The notes below the pieces were generated by a model that did not search any database, was not told where the DNA came from, and saw only the letters and a program-made list of their open reading frames with translations. The position numbers were made by a program, and so were the translations under genes. This document shows positions 18,146-25,632 of a stretch of 64,000 nucleotides of DNA, one piece after another. Within the stretch, counting starts at the first letter, position 1. Each line of letters starts with the position of its first letter. The stretch is from assembly GCA_020851635.1 (NCBI GenBank), contig JADZCJ010000022.1, forward strand, positions 1-64,000. The letters run 5' to 3'. The DNA is from Anaerolineae bacterium. GTDB taxonomy: Bacteria > Chloroflexota > Anaerolineae > UBA4142 > SHND01.

Positions 18146-19159
18146 CTAATCGCCCGGCTTGATAGTAACAGGATCGAGGAACGGCATCAGCGCGCGCAGT
18201 TCGGCGCCCACCTTTTCCATCGGATGATTGCGTTCTTCCTGACGTTTCGCCTCAAACCACGGGCGCCCCTTTTCGTTTTCCTCGATCCATTTTCTGGCAT
18301 AGGTGCCATCTTGGATTTCCGTCAACATCTGGTGCATGGCGCCATAGGTCTCTTCGGTCACGATACGGGGACCGCCCGTATAATCGCCGTGCTCGGCAGT
18401 ATCGCTCACCGAATAGCGCATATAGTTCAGTCCGCCGCGATACATCAGGTCTACGATCAGCTTGAGCTCGTGCAAACACTCAAAATAAGCGGCTTCGGGC
18501 TGATAACCCGCCTTGACCAGCGTCTCGAACGCCGCCTTGGTCAGCGCGCTCACACCGCCGCACAGCACCGCTTGCTCGCCAAAAAGGTCGGTTTCGGTCT
18601 CTTCTTTGAATGTGGTTTCCAGAACTCCGGCGCGCGTGCCTCCGATTGCTTTGGCGTATGCCAGCGCATTCGCGTGGGCATTGCCGGTCGCGTCCTGTTC
18701 GACGGCAATCAGCATGGGGACCCCGCCGCCATCCACAAAGACCTCGCGCACGCGATGTCCCGGAGCTTTGGGCGCGATCATCGAAACATCAACATCTTGC
18801 GGCGGCACAATGCGTCCGTAACGGATATTAAAGCCGTGCGAGAACATTAACGTTTTGCCCGATGTGAGATGGGGCGCGATTTCCTTTTCGTACAAATCTT
18901 TTTGTCCGACATCGGGTGTAAGAATCATAATGATGTCGGCTTCTTGTGCCGCTTCGGCGACCGGCTTGACCGTCAGACCCGCCGCCTGCGCTTTGGCTTT
19001 GGACTTGCTGCCCTGGTGCAAGCCAACGACCACGTCCACGCCACTGTCTCTCAAATTGAGAGCGTGCGCGTGCCCCTGACTGCCAAACCCGATCACCGCG
19101 ACCTTTTTGCCCTTGAGCCGATCAAGGTCAGCGTGCTTTTCGTAATAAATGGTTGCCAT
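18146..19159 (-). CDS. ilvC: Ketol-acid reductoisomerase
   Basis: This enzyme isomerises and reduces acetolactate and acetohydroxybutyrate to the dihydroxy acids of valine and isoleucine synthesis. It is a class I enzyme of 337 residues. The dinucleotide-binding loop is [22 protein letters not shown]. The Mg-binding region includes [12 protein letters not shown] (~191-202) and a following helical Glu-rich block, ending [21 protein letters not shown] 19159 is chosen because AGGAG lies 5 bases upstream on the minus strand and [11 protein letters not shown] is the family start. The 201-bp gap from ilvN contains no other gene. Confidence 0.96.
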   Translation of the reverse strand: MATIYYEKHADLDRLKGKKVAVIGFGSQGHAHALNLRDSGVDVVVGLHQGSKSKAKAQAAGLTVKPVAEAAQEADIIMILTPDVGQKDLYEKEIAPHLTSGKTLMFSHGFNIRYGRIVPPQDVDVSMIAPKAPGHRVREVFVDGGGVPMLIAVEQDATGNAHANALAYAKAIGGTRAGVLETTFKEETETDLFGEQAVLCGGVSALTKAAFETLVKAGYQPEAAYFECLHELKLIVDLMYRGGLNYMRYSVSDTAEHGDYTGGPRIVTEETYGAMHQMLTEIQDGTYARKWIEENEKGRPWFEAKRQEERNHPMEKVGAELRALMPFLDPVTIKPGD

Positions 19160-19360
19160 GAGACTCCTCAAAAGATGTTTTCAGTTTGACAATTTGAGCA
19201 GGGCAAGAACGCTCGCCCTCTTCAAGATGACAAACCGACATGACGATAGCGAGACGTCGGGAGCCAAGTCGCGCATTCGACCCGTCGTTCGCCCGCATCC
19301 GTCCCGCTATCAAGCCAGCAATCAATGCAATCCCCACATCACACGCGCACAGTCAAAACG

Positions 19361-19924
19361 TCAGACTGAGCTTGGCGCGGCGTCGCGGGGGGGCTGTCCG
19401 TTGGCATTTCCGTTGTAATGCCCGTTGCCGTTCGACTCTTTGCGCGCCTGGTTGCCGCGAAGCATCGAAATGCGCCCCGTGCGCACCATTTCGAGAATAC
19501 CTTTGGGGCGCAGCAGCTCGACGAGACCATCAATCTTGTCCTCGTCGCCCGTCACCTCGACCACAACCGAATCCGCGCCCACGTCCACGATTTTGGCGCG
19601 GAAAATCTCTGCCAATTGGGCAATCTCGGCGCGTCCTCCCGCATCAACCCGCACCTTGATCAACGCCATGTCGCGCGAGATGGTCTCTTGATGGGTAACA
19701 TCCTGAATGTCAATCACATTCACCAATTTGGCGAGATTCGCCTCGACGATGTATGCGTTTGTGTTGTCCGAATCAATAACAATCGTCATGCGCGAGATCT
19801 GTGGCTGGTCGGTGTGCCCGACCGTCAACGATTCGATATTGAAATTGCGACGGCGAAAGAGTGACGCGACGCGGTTGAGCACGCCGGGTTTGTCCTCTAC
19901 CAGCGCAACGAGTGTATGTTTCAT
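19361..19924 (-). CDS. ilvN: Acetolactate synthase small (regulatory) subunit
   Basis: This is the regulatory subunit of acetohydroxyacid synthase, which confers feedback inhibition by valine. It has 187 residues. The ACT domain is at about 4-75 (VALVEDKPGVLNRVASLFRR and FNIESLTVGHTD) and the ALS_ss_C domain at about 83-157. The tail after about 160 is Asn/Gly-rich and beyond the usual end of the family. ATG overlaps the ilvB stop (ATGA), so the subunits are translationally coupled. The symbol ilvH would be equally acceptable. Confidence 0.95.
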   Translation of the reverse strand: MKHTLVALVEDKPGVLNRVASLFRRRNFNIESLTVGHTDQPQISRMTIVIDSDNTNAYIVEANLAKLVNVIDIQDVTHQETISRDMALIKVRVDAGGRAEIAQLAEIFRAKIVDVGADSVVVEVTGDEDKIDGLVELLRPKGILEMVRTGRISMLRGNQARKESNGNGHYNGNANGQPPRDAAPSSV

Positions 19925-21624
19925 AGCGGCTGAACCACCTTTTCACGTTTGATCATGTCCTGCAGATTTGCGCCCGCGGGGACCATCGGAAAGACAGCGT
20001 CCTCCATCTTGACGCGGAATTCGATGAGCGCCGGTCCGGGCGATGACCGCACCTCATCCAAAACGCCCGCCACGTCCGCGCGCTTGTCTATGACATATCC
20101 GGGAATGCCATACGCGTTTGCGATTTTTGCAAACTCGGGCGAGAAAATCGGGGTTGCCGCATAGCGCGCCCCATAGAAAAGCTCCTGCCATTGACGCACC
20201 ATGCCGAGATAGCCATTGTTCAGAATCATGATGTTGATTTTGAGTTTTTCCTGCACGATGGTGGCGAGCTCTGCCATCGTCATTTGAAAACCGCCGTCAC
20301 CCGCAATCACCCACACTTCTGCATCGGGGCGCGCCATTTTGGCTCCGATCGCGGCGGGCAGCGCATAACCCATTGTCCCCAATCCACCGCTCGTGATGAG
20401 GGTATGCGGCTTGTTGTGGAGATAATATTGCGCCTCCCACATTTGATGCTGTCCCACATCCGTTGCCACAATCGCCTCGCCCTGTGTCGCCGTCCACAAA
20501 TCGTGGATAACATGCTCGCTCATCAACCCATCGGGCGACTCCCAATCGAGCACGTCGCGAATCGGGTCTTGCTCCATCGCCGCGCGCAATTGTTCCCACC
20601 ACGCATCGTGCTTGTTCGGTTTGACGAGCGGGGTCAGTTTTTGCAGCGACATTTTCAGATCGCCCAAAAGCGGAATATCCACCTTGACGTTCTTGTTGAT
20701 TTCGGACGGGTCAATTTCAAAATGGATTTTCTTGCTGTTTGGCGAATAGGTTTTCAGATTGCCGGTGACGCGGTCGTCAAAACGCATGCCCATCGCGAGC
20801 AGCAGGTCCGCGTTTTGGATCGCCTCATTCACATACACCCCGCCGTGCATACCCATCATGCCGAGACACTGCGGGTGCTCGGCGGGAAACCCACCGATTC
20901 CCAAAAGCGTCAGCGCGACCGGCGTATTTGTCTTTTCGGCAAACGCCAACAGCTCGTCCATCGCACCGCTCAACAAGACGCCATGTCCCGCAAGGATCAA
21001 GGGGCGCTGTGCCTGGTTAATCATTTCAGCCGCGCGCGCAATATACTCGTCGGGAGCGTATTTTTTGAGCAGCCGTTCATTCGGGAGTTGAATCGGGTTG
21101 GTCGGATATTCAAACTCCATCGTGGCAAGTTGAACATCTTTTGGAATATCAACCAACACAGGTCCGGGGCGACCGTGTCTCGCAACATAGAATGCCTCGC
21201 GCAGAATGTGCGGCAGGTCCTCGACGTTCGAGACCAGGTAATTGTGCTTGGTGACGGGCAGCGTCACGCCGGTCACATCCGTTTCTTGAAAAGCATCGCT
21301 GCCGATCACTTTGGTGCCCACCTGCCCTGTGATCGCCACAACCGGGATCGAATCCATCATGGCGGTTGCCAGCCCCGTGATCATGTTGGTCGCGCCGGGT
21401 CCGCTGGTGCTCATGCACACGCCGACACGCCCGGACGCGCGCGCATAGCCGTCCGCCATGTGACTCGCGCCTTGTTCGTGACGGACGAGCACATGGTGAA
21501 TGGGGTATTGGAGCATGGCATCATACGCCGGCAGGATCGCTCCTCCGGGGTAACCAAAAATCACATCAACGCCCTCGCGGACGAGACATTCAAACAGAAT
21601 TTGTGCGCCTGCTAATCTGGGCAT
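19921..21624 (-). CDS. ilvB: Acetolactate synthase large (catalytic) subunit
   Basis: This is the ThDP- and FAD-dependent catalytic subunit that forms acetolactate from two pyruvates, or acetohydroxybutyrate with 2-oxobutyrate. It has 567 residues. Visible are the catalytic Glu in VRHEQGASHMADGYARASG, a central FAD-binding domain (~190-340) and the ThDP motif GDGGFQMTMAELATIVQEKLKINIMILNN in the C-terminal third. An in-frame TAA lies just upstream, so ATG 21624 is the first possible ATG. It has no good ribosome site of its own. It is the first enzyme gene of the operon, downstream of the leader peptide and terminators at 21955-22243. Confidence 0.96.
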   Translation of the reverse strand: MPRLAGAQILFECLVREGVDVIFGYPGGAILPAYDAMLQYPIHHVLVRHEQGASHMADGYARASGRVGVCMSTSGPGATNMITGLATAMMDSIPVVAITGQVGTKVIGSDAFQETDVTGVTLPVTKHNYLVSNVEDLPHILREAFYVARHGRPGPVLVDIPKDVQLATMEFEYPTNPIQLPNERLLKKYAPDEYIARAAEMINQAQRPLILAGHGVLLSGAMDELLAFAEKTNTPVALTLLGIGGFPAEHPQCLGMMGMHGGVYVNEAIQNADLLLAMGMRFDDRVTGNLKTYSPNSKKIHFEIDPSEINKNVKVDIPLLGDLKMSLQKLTPLVKPNKHDAWWEQLRAAMEQDPIRDVLDWESPDGLMSEHVIHDLWTATQGEAIVATDVGQHQMWEAQYYLHNKPHTLITSGGLGTMGYALPAAIGAKMARPDAEVWVIAGDGGFQMTMAELATIVQEKLKINIMILNNGYLGMVRQWQELFYGARYAATPIFSPEFAKIANAYGIPGYVIDKRADVAGVLDEVRSSPGPALIEFRVKMEDAVFPMVPAGANLQDMIKREKVVQPL

Positions 21625-21710
21625 AATCGTCGGGTTCGCCGGTTAACCGGGTTTGCCCCGGTCTGCCGCTCACCATTCTCCTCTCGAATAAAAAAAAGCG
21701 ACCGAATGTT

Positions 21711-21935
21711 TTAACCGTTGTAACAGTCAAATAAACATTCGCTCGCCGAATCTTTGTGCCATGGGTCTTGCGCCGCAGCATAGGCAGTACGAGTTTGCTT
21801 TTGGTCCGCCTGACCTTTTGCCGCAGAGGCGCGCGTGCTGTTGTGACGCGACGCGGCATTGTCACAAGCCATGGGATTAGGACAGGCATCCTGCCACTGC
21901 TGCATTTCTGAATCGGAATAACGTGAACTAGACAT
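21711..21935 (-). CDS. Small hypothetical protein between the leader terminators and ilvB
   Basis: This is an unrecognised 74-residue ORF. It is supported by a strong ribosome site, AAAGGAG 4 bases before its ATG on the minus strand, and by its position as the first ORF after the second leader terminator. The product is hydrophilic, rich in Ser, Ala, Asp and Gln, with four Cys (in CPNPMAC and ECLFDC) and no membrane segment. There is no Ile/Val enrichment, so it is not another attenuation peptide. It could be a real small protein co-transcribed with ilvB; function unknown. Confidence 0.5.
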   Translation of the reverse strand: MSSSRYSDSEMQQWQDACPNPMACDNAASRHNSTRASAAKGQADQKQTRTAYAAAQDPWHKDSASECLFDCYNG

Positions 21936-21954
21936 TGCGCTCCTTTATGTGGAG

Positions 21955-21989
21955 AAAAAACAAAAAGGTAGGCATTCCCTGCCTACCTT
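21955..21989 (-). terminator. Second intrinsic terminator in the ilv leader region
   Basis: On the minus strand AAGGTAGGCA (21989-21980) pairs with TGCCTACCTT (21974-21965) around a 5-base loop, followed by TTTG and six T. It lies between the attenuator hairpin at 22071-22099 and the small ORF at 21935. It would have to be read through, or bypassed by a promoter I cannot identify, to express ilvB. Confidence 0.88.
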
Positions 21990-22070
21990 CCGCATCGAAG
22001 GACATCCGGGTCCAAACTATCTTGTGCAGCAGACGCACGACGCCGGGCGTTGACAAGCACCAGACCTAAC

Positions 22071-22099
22071 AAAAAACCCGCCTGTTGGTTCAGGCGGGT
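22071..22099 (-). terminator. Attenuator-type terminator downstream of the ilv leader peptide
   Basis: On the minus strand ACCCGCCTG (22099-22091) pairs perfectly with CAGGCGGGT (22084-22076) around AACCAA, followed by a T-run (22076-22071). It begins 24 bases after the leader peptide stop codon. The 5' arm also matches CAGGCG at 22175-22170, inside the leader coding region, giving a mutually exclusive antiterminator pairing. Confidence 0.85.
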
Positions 22100-22123
22100 C
22101 CGATTCGCTGCATTTCTGCTCGC

Positions 22124-22243
22124 TTATCGTCGTCGGGGGCGGTTCCCGATTTTCGCCAAAACCAAATTACGCCTGTTGCTAAGGACGATGACCTCAACAA
22201 GGCTAATAATGCTGACGACGACAATAACACCAAGGGCGAACAT
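22124..22243 (-). CDS. ilv operon leader peptide (candidate attenuation peptide)
   Basis: This is a 39-codon ORF upstream of ilvB. Residues 4-21 (L-G-V-I-V-V-V-S-I-I-S-L-V-E-V-I-V-L) contain 14 Ile/Val/Leu out of 18, followed by S-N-R-R and a basic tail ending RPRRR. This is the composition expected of a ribosome-stalling leader that measures charged tRNA-Ile, -Val and -Leu, as in the enterobacterial ilv leaders. There is no Shine-Dalgarno; the extended -10 at 22252-22260 would start the transcript within a few bases of ATG 22243. Downstream is the terminator at 22071-22099. A short membrane peptide is the main alternative reading, but the operon position favours attenuation. Confidence 0.78.
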   Translation of the reverse strand: MFALGVIVVVSIISLVEVIVLSNRRNLVLAKIGNRPRRR

Positions 22244-22251
22244 TAAACGAA

Positions 22252-22260
22252 ATTTTACCA
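22252..22260 (-). promoter_or_regulatory. Extended -10 promoter of the ilv leader
   Basis: On the minus strand TGG-TAAAAT (22260-22252) is an extended -10 element. The -35 position (ATGTTT at 22280-22275, 17-bp spacing) is weak. The predicted transcript start falls near 22245, making the leader ORF essentially leaderless. Confidence 0.55.
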
Positions 22261-22372
22261 CAGCGGGAGTACGAAAACATCATACAAAATGCACATTTTC
22301 CCTCGCCCGCAGCTGTGCGAATTGCCCATCCGCGATCGTCATGTCACGACGTCAAATTTCCCTACACGATGC

Positions 22373-23623
22373 TCAGGAGTCGAGACGCGTCAATTCATAT
22401 GCGCGCAAAGCCAACTGTAGTTTGAGCCGCGTTTCGGCATCGTCCAAATCAAACTCGCCCAACTCGCGGATACGATCGAGGCGATAGAGCAGCGTGTTGC
22501 GGTGAATATAGAGCTCGCGCGCCGTCTGCATGACGTTGCCGTTGCACCGAAAATAGGCGTTCAGGGTCTCGAGCAAATGACCCTTGTCGCCTCCATCTTC
22601 CCGCGTCAATTTGCCCAACACCTGATCAGCAAACGGCCGCAGTTCGCCCGTTTCGGCAAGCGGCAAAAGCAGACGGTAAACGCCCAGATTGGAATAGACC
22701 AGCGGTCTCCCGTGCCGCAAGCGGCGTTCCAAATTCATAGCCTGCGCTGCCTGATGATACGACGCGCGCACATCCAAAAGGCTTGACACGACGCGCCCCA
22801 CGCCCACGGCAAGATGCGCGCGCGGAAATTCGGTGTGCGCCAAATGCATAATGCCTGCGGACCACTGCTCCGCTTCGCTTGTGCCGCGTTCGGGACTCGT
22901 CGCGTAAAGCGCGACGATTTCCTTGTCGCGCGCCGACACCAACACTCGCCCGCGCTGGCGCTTGATTTGCCCGCTCACGATCGTTTCCAGACGACGCAGG
23001 GACGGCGTCTCGCTGCCGACCCACTGCATCGCCACCGCCACATAGGGTCCTGTCTTGCGAAAGCCCGACCTTTCCGCCCAACCGAGCGCATCCGCTTCGG
23101 AAATGACGTTGGCGAGCACGGCTTGGATCAAATCGCCGCGCAGTTTCTTTTCCGCAACGCTTACAGCTTTGACTTTTGCCATCTCGATGGCACAGACCAG
23201 CGCGCCCTGCACCACGACCATCCTATCGCGCGCGTCGAAATTGGCGGTTTTGGCAAGGAGCGAAAGATAACCGCGCGCCACATTGCGTGTCACAATCGGC
23301 AGGACCAAACGCGCACAGGTCTCGAACGCCTGGGTAATCGGTTCGCGCACCTGATGTGCCTGTTTGCGGTCAGCCAGCTCTTTGGGCAGGTAATCGGTCT
23401 CGTGGAGCGCATCAACGATTTCGTCCCAATTCGACAGTTCCGGCGTGGCACATTGGGCGAGAGGCAGCAAACGCTTGTCCTGAATCAAAACGGCGCGTTT
23501 TGTCGCTTTTGCAATGGAGCGCGCAAGTTCCTCCAGCCCCGCGCCGTCGGCGCAAAGGCGCGCCAGGTGCTGATAGATTTCGGCTTGACTCGCCAAAAGC
23601 TGTTGTTCGGTAATGCTGTCCAT
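22373..23623 (-). CDS. PucR/CdaR-family transcriptional regulator
   Basis: This is a transcription factor of 416 residues. An N-terminal sensory region covers about 1-150 (GAF-like, HLARLCADGAGLEELARSIAKATKRAVLIQD at its start), a central GGDEF-like module about 165-290, and the PucR C-terminal helix-turn-helix about 350-410 (LNAYFRCNGNVMQTARELYIHRNTLLYRLDRIRELG). ATG 23623 is used because the sensory domain starts there; in-frame ATGs at 23677 and 23704 would add 18 and 27 poorly conserved residues. It is divergent from the trmI-type gene and on the same strand as the ilv operon, whose leader promoter begins about 110 bp after this stop. Effector unknown. Confidence 0.85.
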   Translation of the reverse strand: MDSITEQQLLASQAEIYQHLARLCADGAGLEELARSIAKATKRAVLIQDKRLLPLAQCATPELSNWDEIVDALHETDYLPKELADRKQAHQVREPITQAFETCARLVLPIVTRNVARGYLSLLAKTANFDARDRMVVVQGALVCAIEMAKVKAVSVAEKKLRGDLIQAVLANVISEADALGWAERSGFRKTGPYVAVAMQWVGSETPSLRRLETIVSGQIKRQRGRVLVSARDKEIVALYATSPERGTSEAEQWSAGIMHLAHTEFPRAHLAVGVGRVVSSLLDVRASYHQAAQAMNLERRLRHGRPLVYSNLGVYRLLLPLAETGELRPFADQVLGKLTREDGGDKGHLLETLNAYFRCNGNVMQTARELYIHRNTLLYRLDRIRELGEFDLDDAETRLKLQLALRAYELTRLDS

Positions 23624-23710
23624 CAGAAAAAAAATTGCCCGGCAATACGCCGAGCACGCTCTCGTGACTGCCGCCATGTTAACATATTTAGGGTCCAACC
23701 CCAAACGCTA

Positions 23711-23719
23711 TGCTATAAT
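23711..23719 (+). promoter_or_regulatory. Extended -10 promoter for the tRNA methyltransferase gene
   Basis: TGC-TATAAT is a perfect extended -10. The expected transcript start (about 23726) coincides with the ATG at 23727, so the mRNA is probably leaderless. No consensus -35 is present. Confidence 0.7.
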
Positions 23720-23726
23720 CCCGCGT

Positions 23727-24644
23727 ATGAATAAACCCCGGTTCGGCGACATGATTCTCTTGCTCGACCCCGAAGGCAAACGTATCGTCACGCGGCTCAC
23801 GCCGAATCAGCGCGTGGACTCGCACCTCGGTTTTATCAGGCACGAGACGTTTCTCGAGCATGAATATGGCGCTAAAATCCCGACCCAATTGGGCGAAGGT
23901 TTTGTGATGCTCGAGCCGTCCACTCTGGATTTGGTCATGAAGGTGAGCCGCGCCACCCAGATACTGTATCCCAAAGACATTGGCTATTTGCTGATGCGGA
24001 TGAACATTTATTCGGGGAGACGCGTCGTCGAAGCGGGCACGGGCAGCGGCGCAATGACACTGGCGCTCGCGCGGATGGTGCAGCCCGGGGGCAAAGTCTA
24101 TACGTATGAAGAGCGCGCCGAGCACCAGGAAAATGCGCGGAAAAACATCGAACGAGCAGGATTGTCGGATTTTGTAGAGTTTCGCGAGCGCGATATCCGC
24201 GGCGGGTTTGACGAACGGGATGCGGATGCCCTCTTTTTGGATGTGCGCGAACCCTGGCTTTTCCTGGCGCAGGCACATGCGGCGCTGAAACCGGGCGGAT
24301 TCTTTGGCTCGTTCGTGCCGACGACGAATCAGGTGAGTGAAATGCTGGGCGAGTTTGACCGGCTGATGAATTGGGTCGAGATTCAGGTGACAGAGCTGTT
24401 GCAGCGCAACTACAAGATAAACGCAGAGCGTCTGCGTCCGGAGGACCGCATGATCGGGCACACCGGCTATCTCTTGTCAGCACGCGCGGTCCCATATGAG
24501 ATCGAGCCGCTCCGGACCAAGCGCGAGAAAAAGCATTTTCAAAAAGTGCGTCAGCTCGGGAATGAGGAGCGCACGCGAGAGAAATTAGAATCCAATTCTG
24601 AAATCGCGGTGGACGCGCCAGAGGAGCAAAAAGCGGATGAATGA
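23727..24644 (+). CDS. trmI: tRNA (adenine-58-N1)-methyltransferase, TrmI type
   Basis: This enzyme uses SAM to methylate adenine 58 (and in some organisms 57) in the T-loop of tRNAs. It has 305 residues. An N-terminal beta domain (~1-85) is followed by the Rossmann methyltransferase domain with motif I VVEAGTGSGAMTLALARMV (~100), the acidic VYTYEERAEHQENARKN and LDVREPW. The C-terminal 35 residues are charged and probably disordered. ATG 23727 is chosen from the family N-terminus and the extended -10 directly upstream. The stop overlaps the following DUF2007 gene by 8 bases. Confidence 0.88.
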   Translation: MNKPRFGDMILLLDPEGKRIVTRLTPNQRVDSHLGFIRHETFLEHEYGAKIPTQLGEGFVMLEPSTLDLVMKVSRATQILYPKDIGYLLMRMNIYSGRRVVEAGTGSGAMTLALARMVQPGGKVYTYEERAEHQENARKNIERAGLSDFVEFRERDIRGGFDERDADALFLDVREPWLFLAQAHAALKPGGFFGSFVPTTNQVSEMLGEFDRLMNWVEIQVTELLQRNYKINAERLRPEDRMIGHTGYLLSARAVPYEIEPLRTKREKKHFQKVRQLGNEERTREKLESNSEIAVDAPEEQKADE

Positions 24645-24891
24645 GCCAAAATTGGTCGAGGTATACACCACTTATGGGGAACTGCAGGCACAAGTAATCC
24701 GGACTCGCCTGGAATCAGCAGGGATTCGCGCGATTTTCAAGAACGATGCGCTGGGCACCCTGGGCTTTGTGGTTGACGGTCTGGGAGAATTCAAGATTCT
24801 CGTAGATGAAAAAGACGAACAAGCCGCGCGCGAGGTCCTGGAGCAAGACCAACAGGACGGGGGTGAACAGCACGAGCATGATCAAGAATAA
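24637..24891 (+). CDS. DUF2007-family small protein
   Basis: This is an 84-residue protein whose first ~68 residues match the DUF2007 (putative signal-transducing, PII-like) pattern: KLVEVYTTYGELQAQVIRTRLESAGIRAIFKNDA, then FKILVDEKDEQAAREVLEQ. The tail is Gln/Glu/His/Asp-rich (QDQQDGGEQHEHDQE). It overlaps the end of the tRNA methyltransferase gene, so it is co-transcribed and probably coupled. The molecular role of the family is not settled. Confidence 0.8.
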   Translation: MNEPKLVEVYTTYGELQAQVIRTRLESAGIRAIFKNDALGTLGFVVDGLGEFKILVDEKDEQAAREVLEQDQQDGGEQHEHDQE

Positions 24892-24900
24892 TCCTGCCCG

Positions 24901-25632
24901 TCACCGCTTGACCATCACGACTGCATAGCCGTCATCCGCGGCTCCTTGTCCAAAAATCTCTGCGACGCGCCAGCCCGTGTCCCACGCGACCTCGACCAGT
25001 GCGGACGGAGCGATCCAGTACCACTCGATCTCTCTGGCGCTCGACCCAAATTCGAGGCGCAGCCGAATCACGCCAAACTCTTGACCGCGCGCAAGACGAC
25101 GGTGCCAATACTCGCGATGTTTGCGGTTGACCGTACCGGGAGCGCGCGTCGTCGCCAGAATTCTTGCCTCGGCGTTCGTGACACGTCGCAGCTCGCGCAG
25201 CATCCTGATCAACCCGGTGCGACTGCCGCACACGCCCAGATTATTGCCAAACAGAACCACAGTTTCAAATTCGCCGCGCTTGAATGGCAATCGTTCACAA
25301 GCCGATGCCACGCGCACGTCACGCACACCACGAGCGCTGGCGAGGGCGGCAACGCGCGGCGACGAATCAATTCCCGTCACGCGCAGCCCCTTGCGCTGTA
25401 AATACAACGCGATCCGCCCCGCCCCACAACCCACATCCAGCACGCGCCCGCGCGCAAATTTGAGCGCGGGTTTTTCAATCGCCCAAAAATCGCGATAGGT
25501 CGAAAAATACCATGCCACATCTTCCTGATTGGCATAGCCGTCATCACGGATCAGCGTCAGCCGAGCGCGCCCCTTTTCCAAATAGGCATCCAGCGCATCG
25601 GCGAACGGGTCGGGTTCAGTGAGATGCTGCAT
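24901..25632 (-). CDS. Class I SAM-dependent methyltransferase
   Basis: This is a 243-residue methyltransferase with a Rossmann core. Motif I is VLDVGCGAGRIALYLQRKG (~65-83), followed by VTGIDSSPRVAALASARGV and LPFKRGEFETVVLFGNNLGV. The C-terminal ~80 residues are a substrate-side cap with several Trp. Its start overlaps the end of the epimerase gene by 17 bases, so the two are one operon. The substrate is unknown; linkage to a sugar-nucleotide epimerase points to glycan or glycolipid modification, but that is inference. Confidence 0.85.
   Translation of the reverse strand: MQHLTEPDPFADALDAYLEKGRARLTLIRDDGYANQEDVAWYFSTYRDFWAIEKPALKFARGRVLDVGCGAGRIALYLQRKGLRVTGIDSSPRVAALASARGVRDVRVASACERLPFKRGEFETVVLFGNNLGVCGSRTGLIRMLRELRRVTNAEARILATTRAPGTVNRKHREYWHRRLARGQEFGVIRLRLEFGSSAREIEWYWIAPSALVEVAWDTGWRVAEIFGQGAADDGYAVVMVKR

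Noticed and set aside
21936-22372. T-box riboswitch upstream of ilvB
   Set aside because: T-box leaders occur before ilv genes in some phyla, but the conserved AGGGTGGNACCGCG core is not present on the minus strand, and the Ile/Val/Leu-rich leader peptide explains the terminator better.
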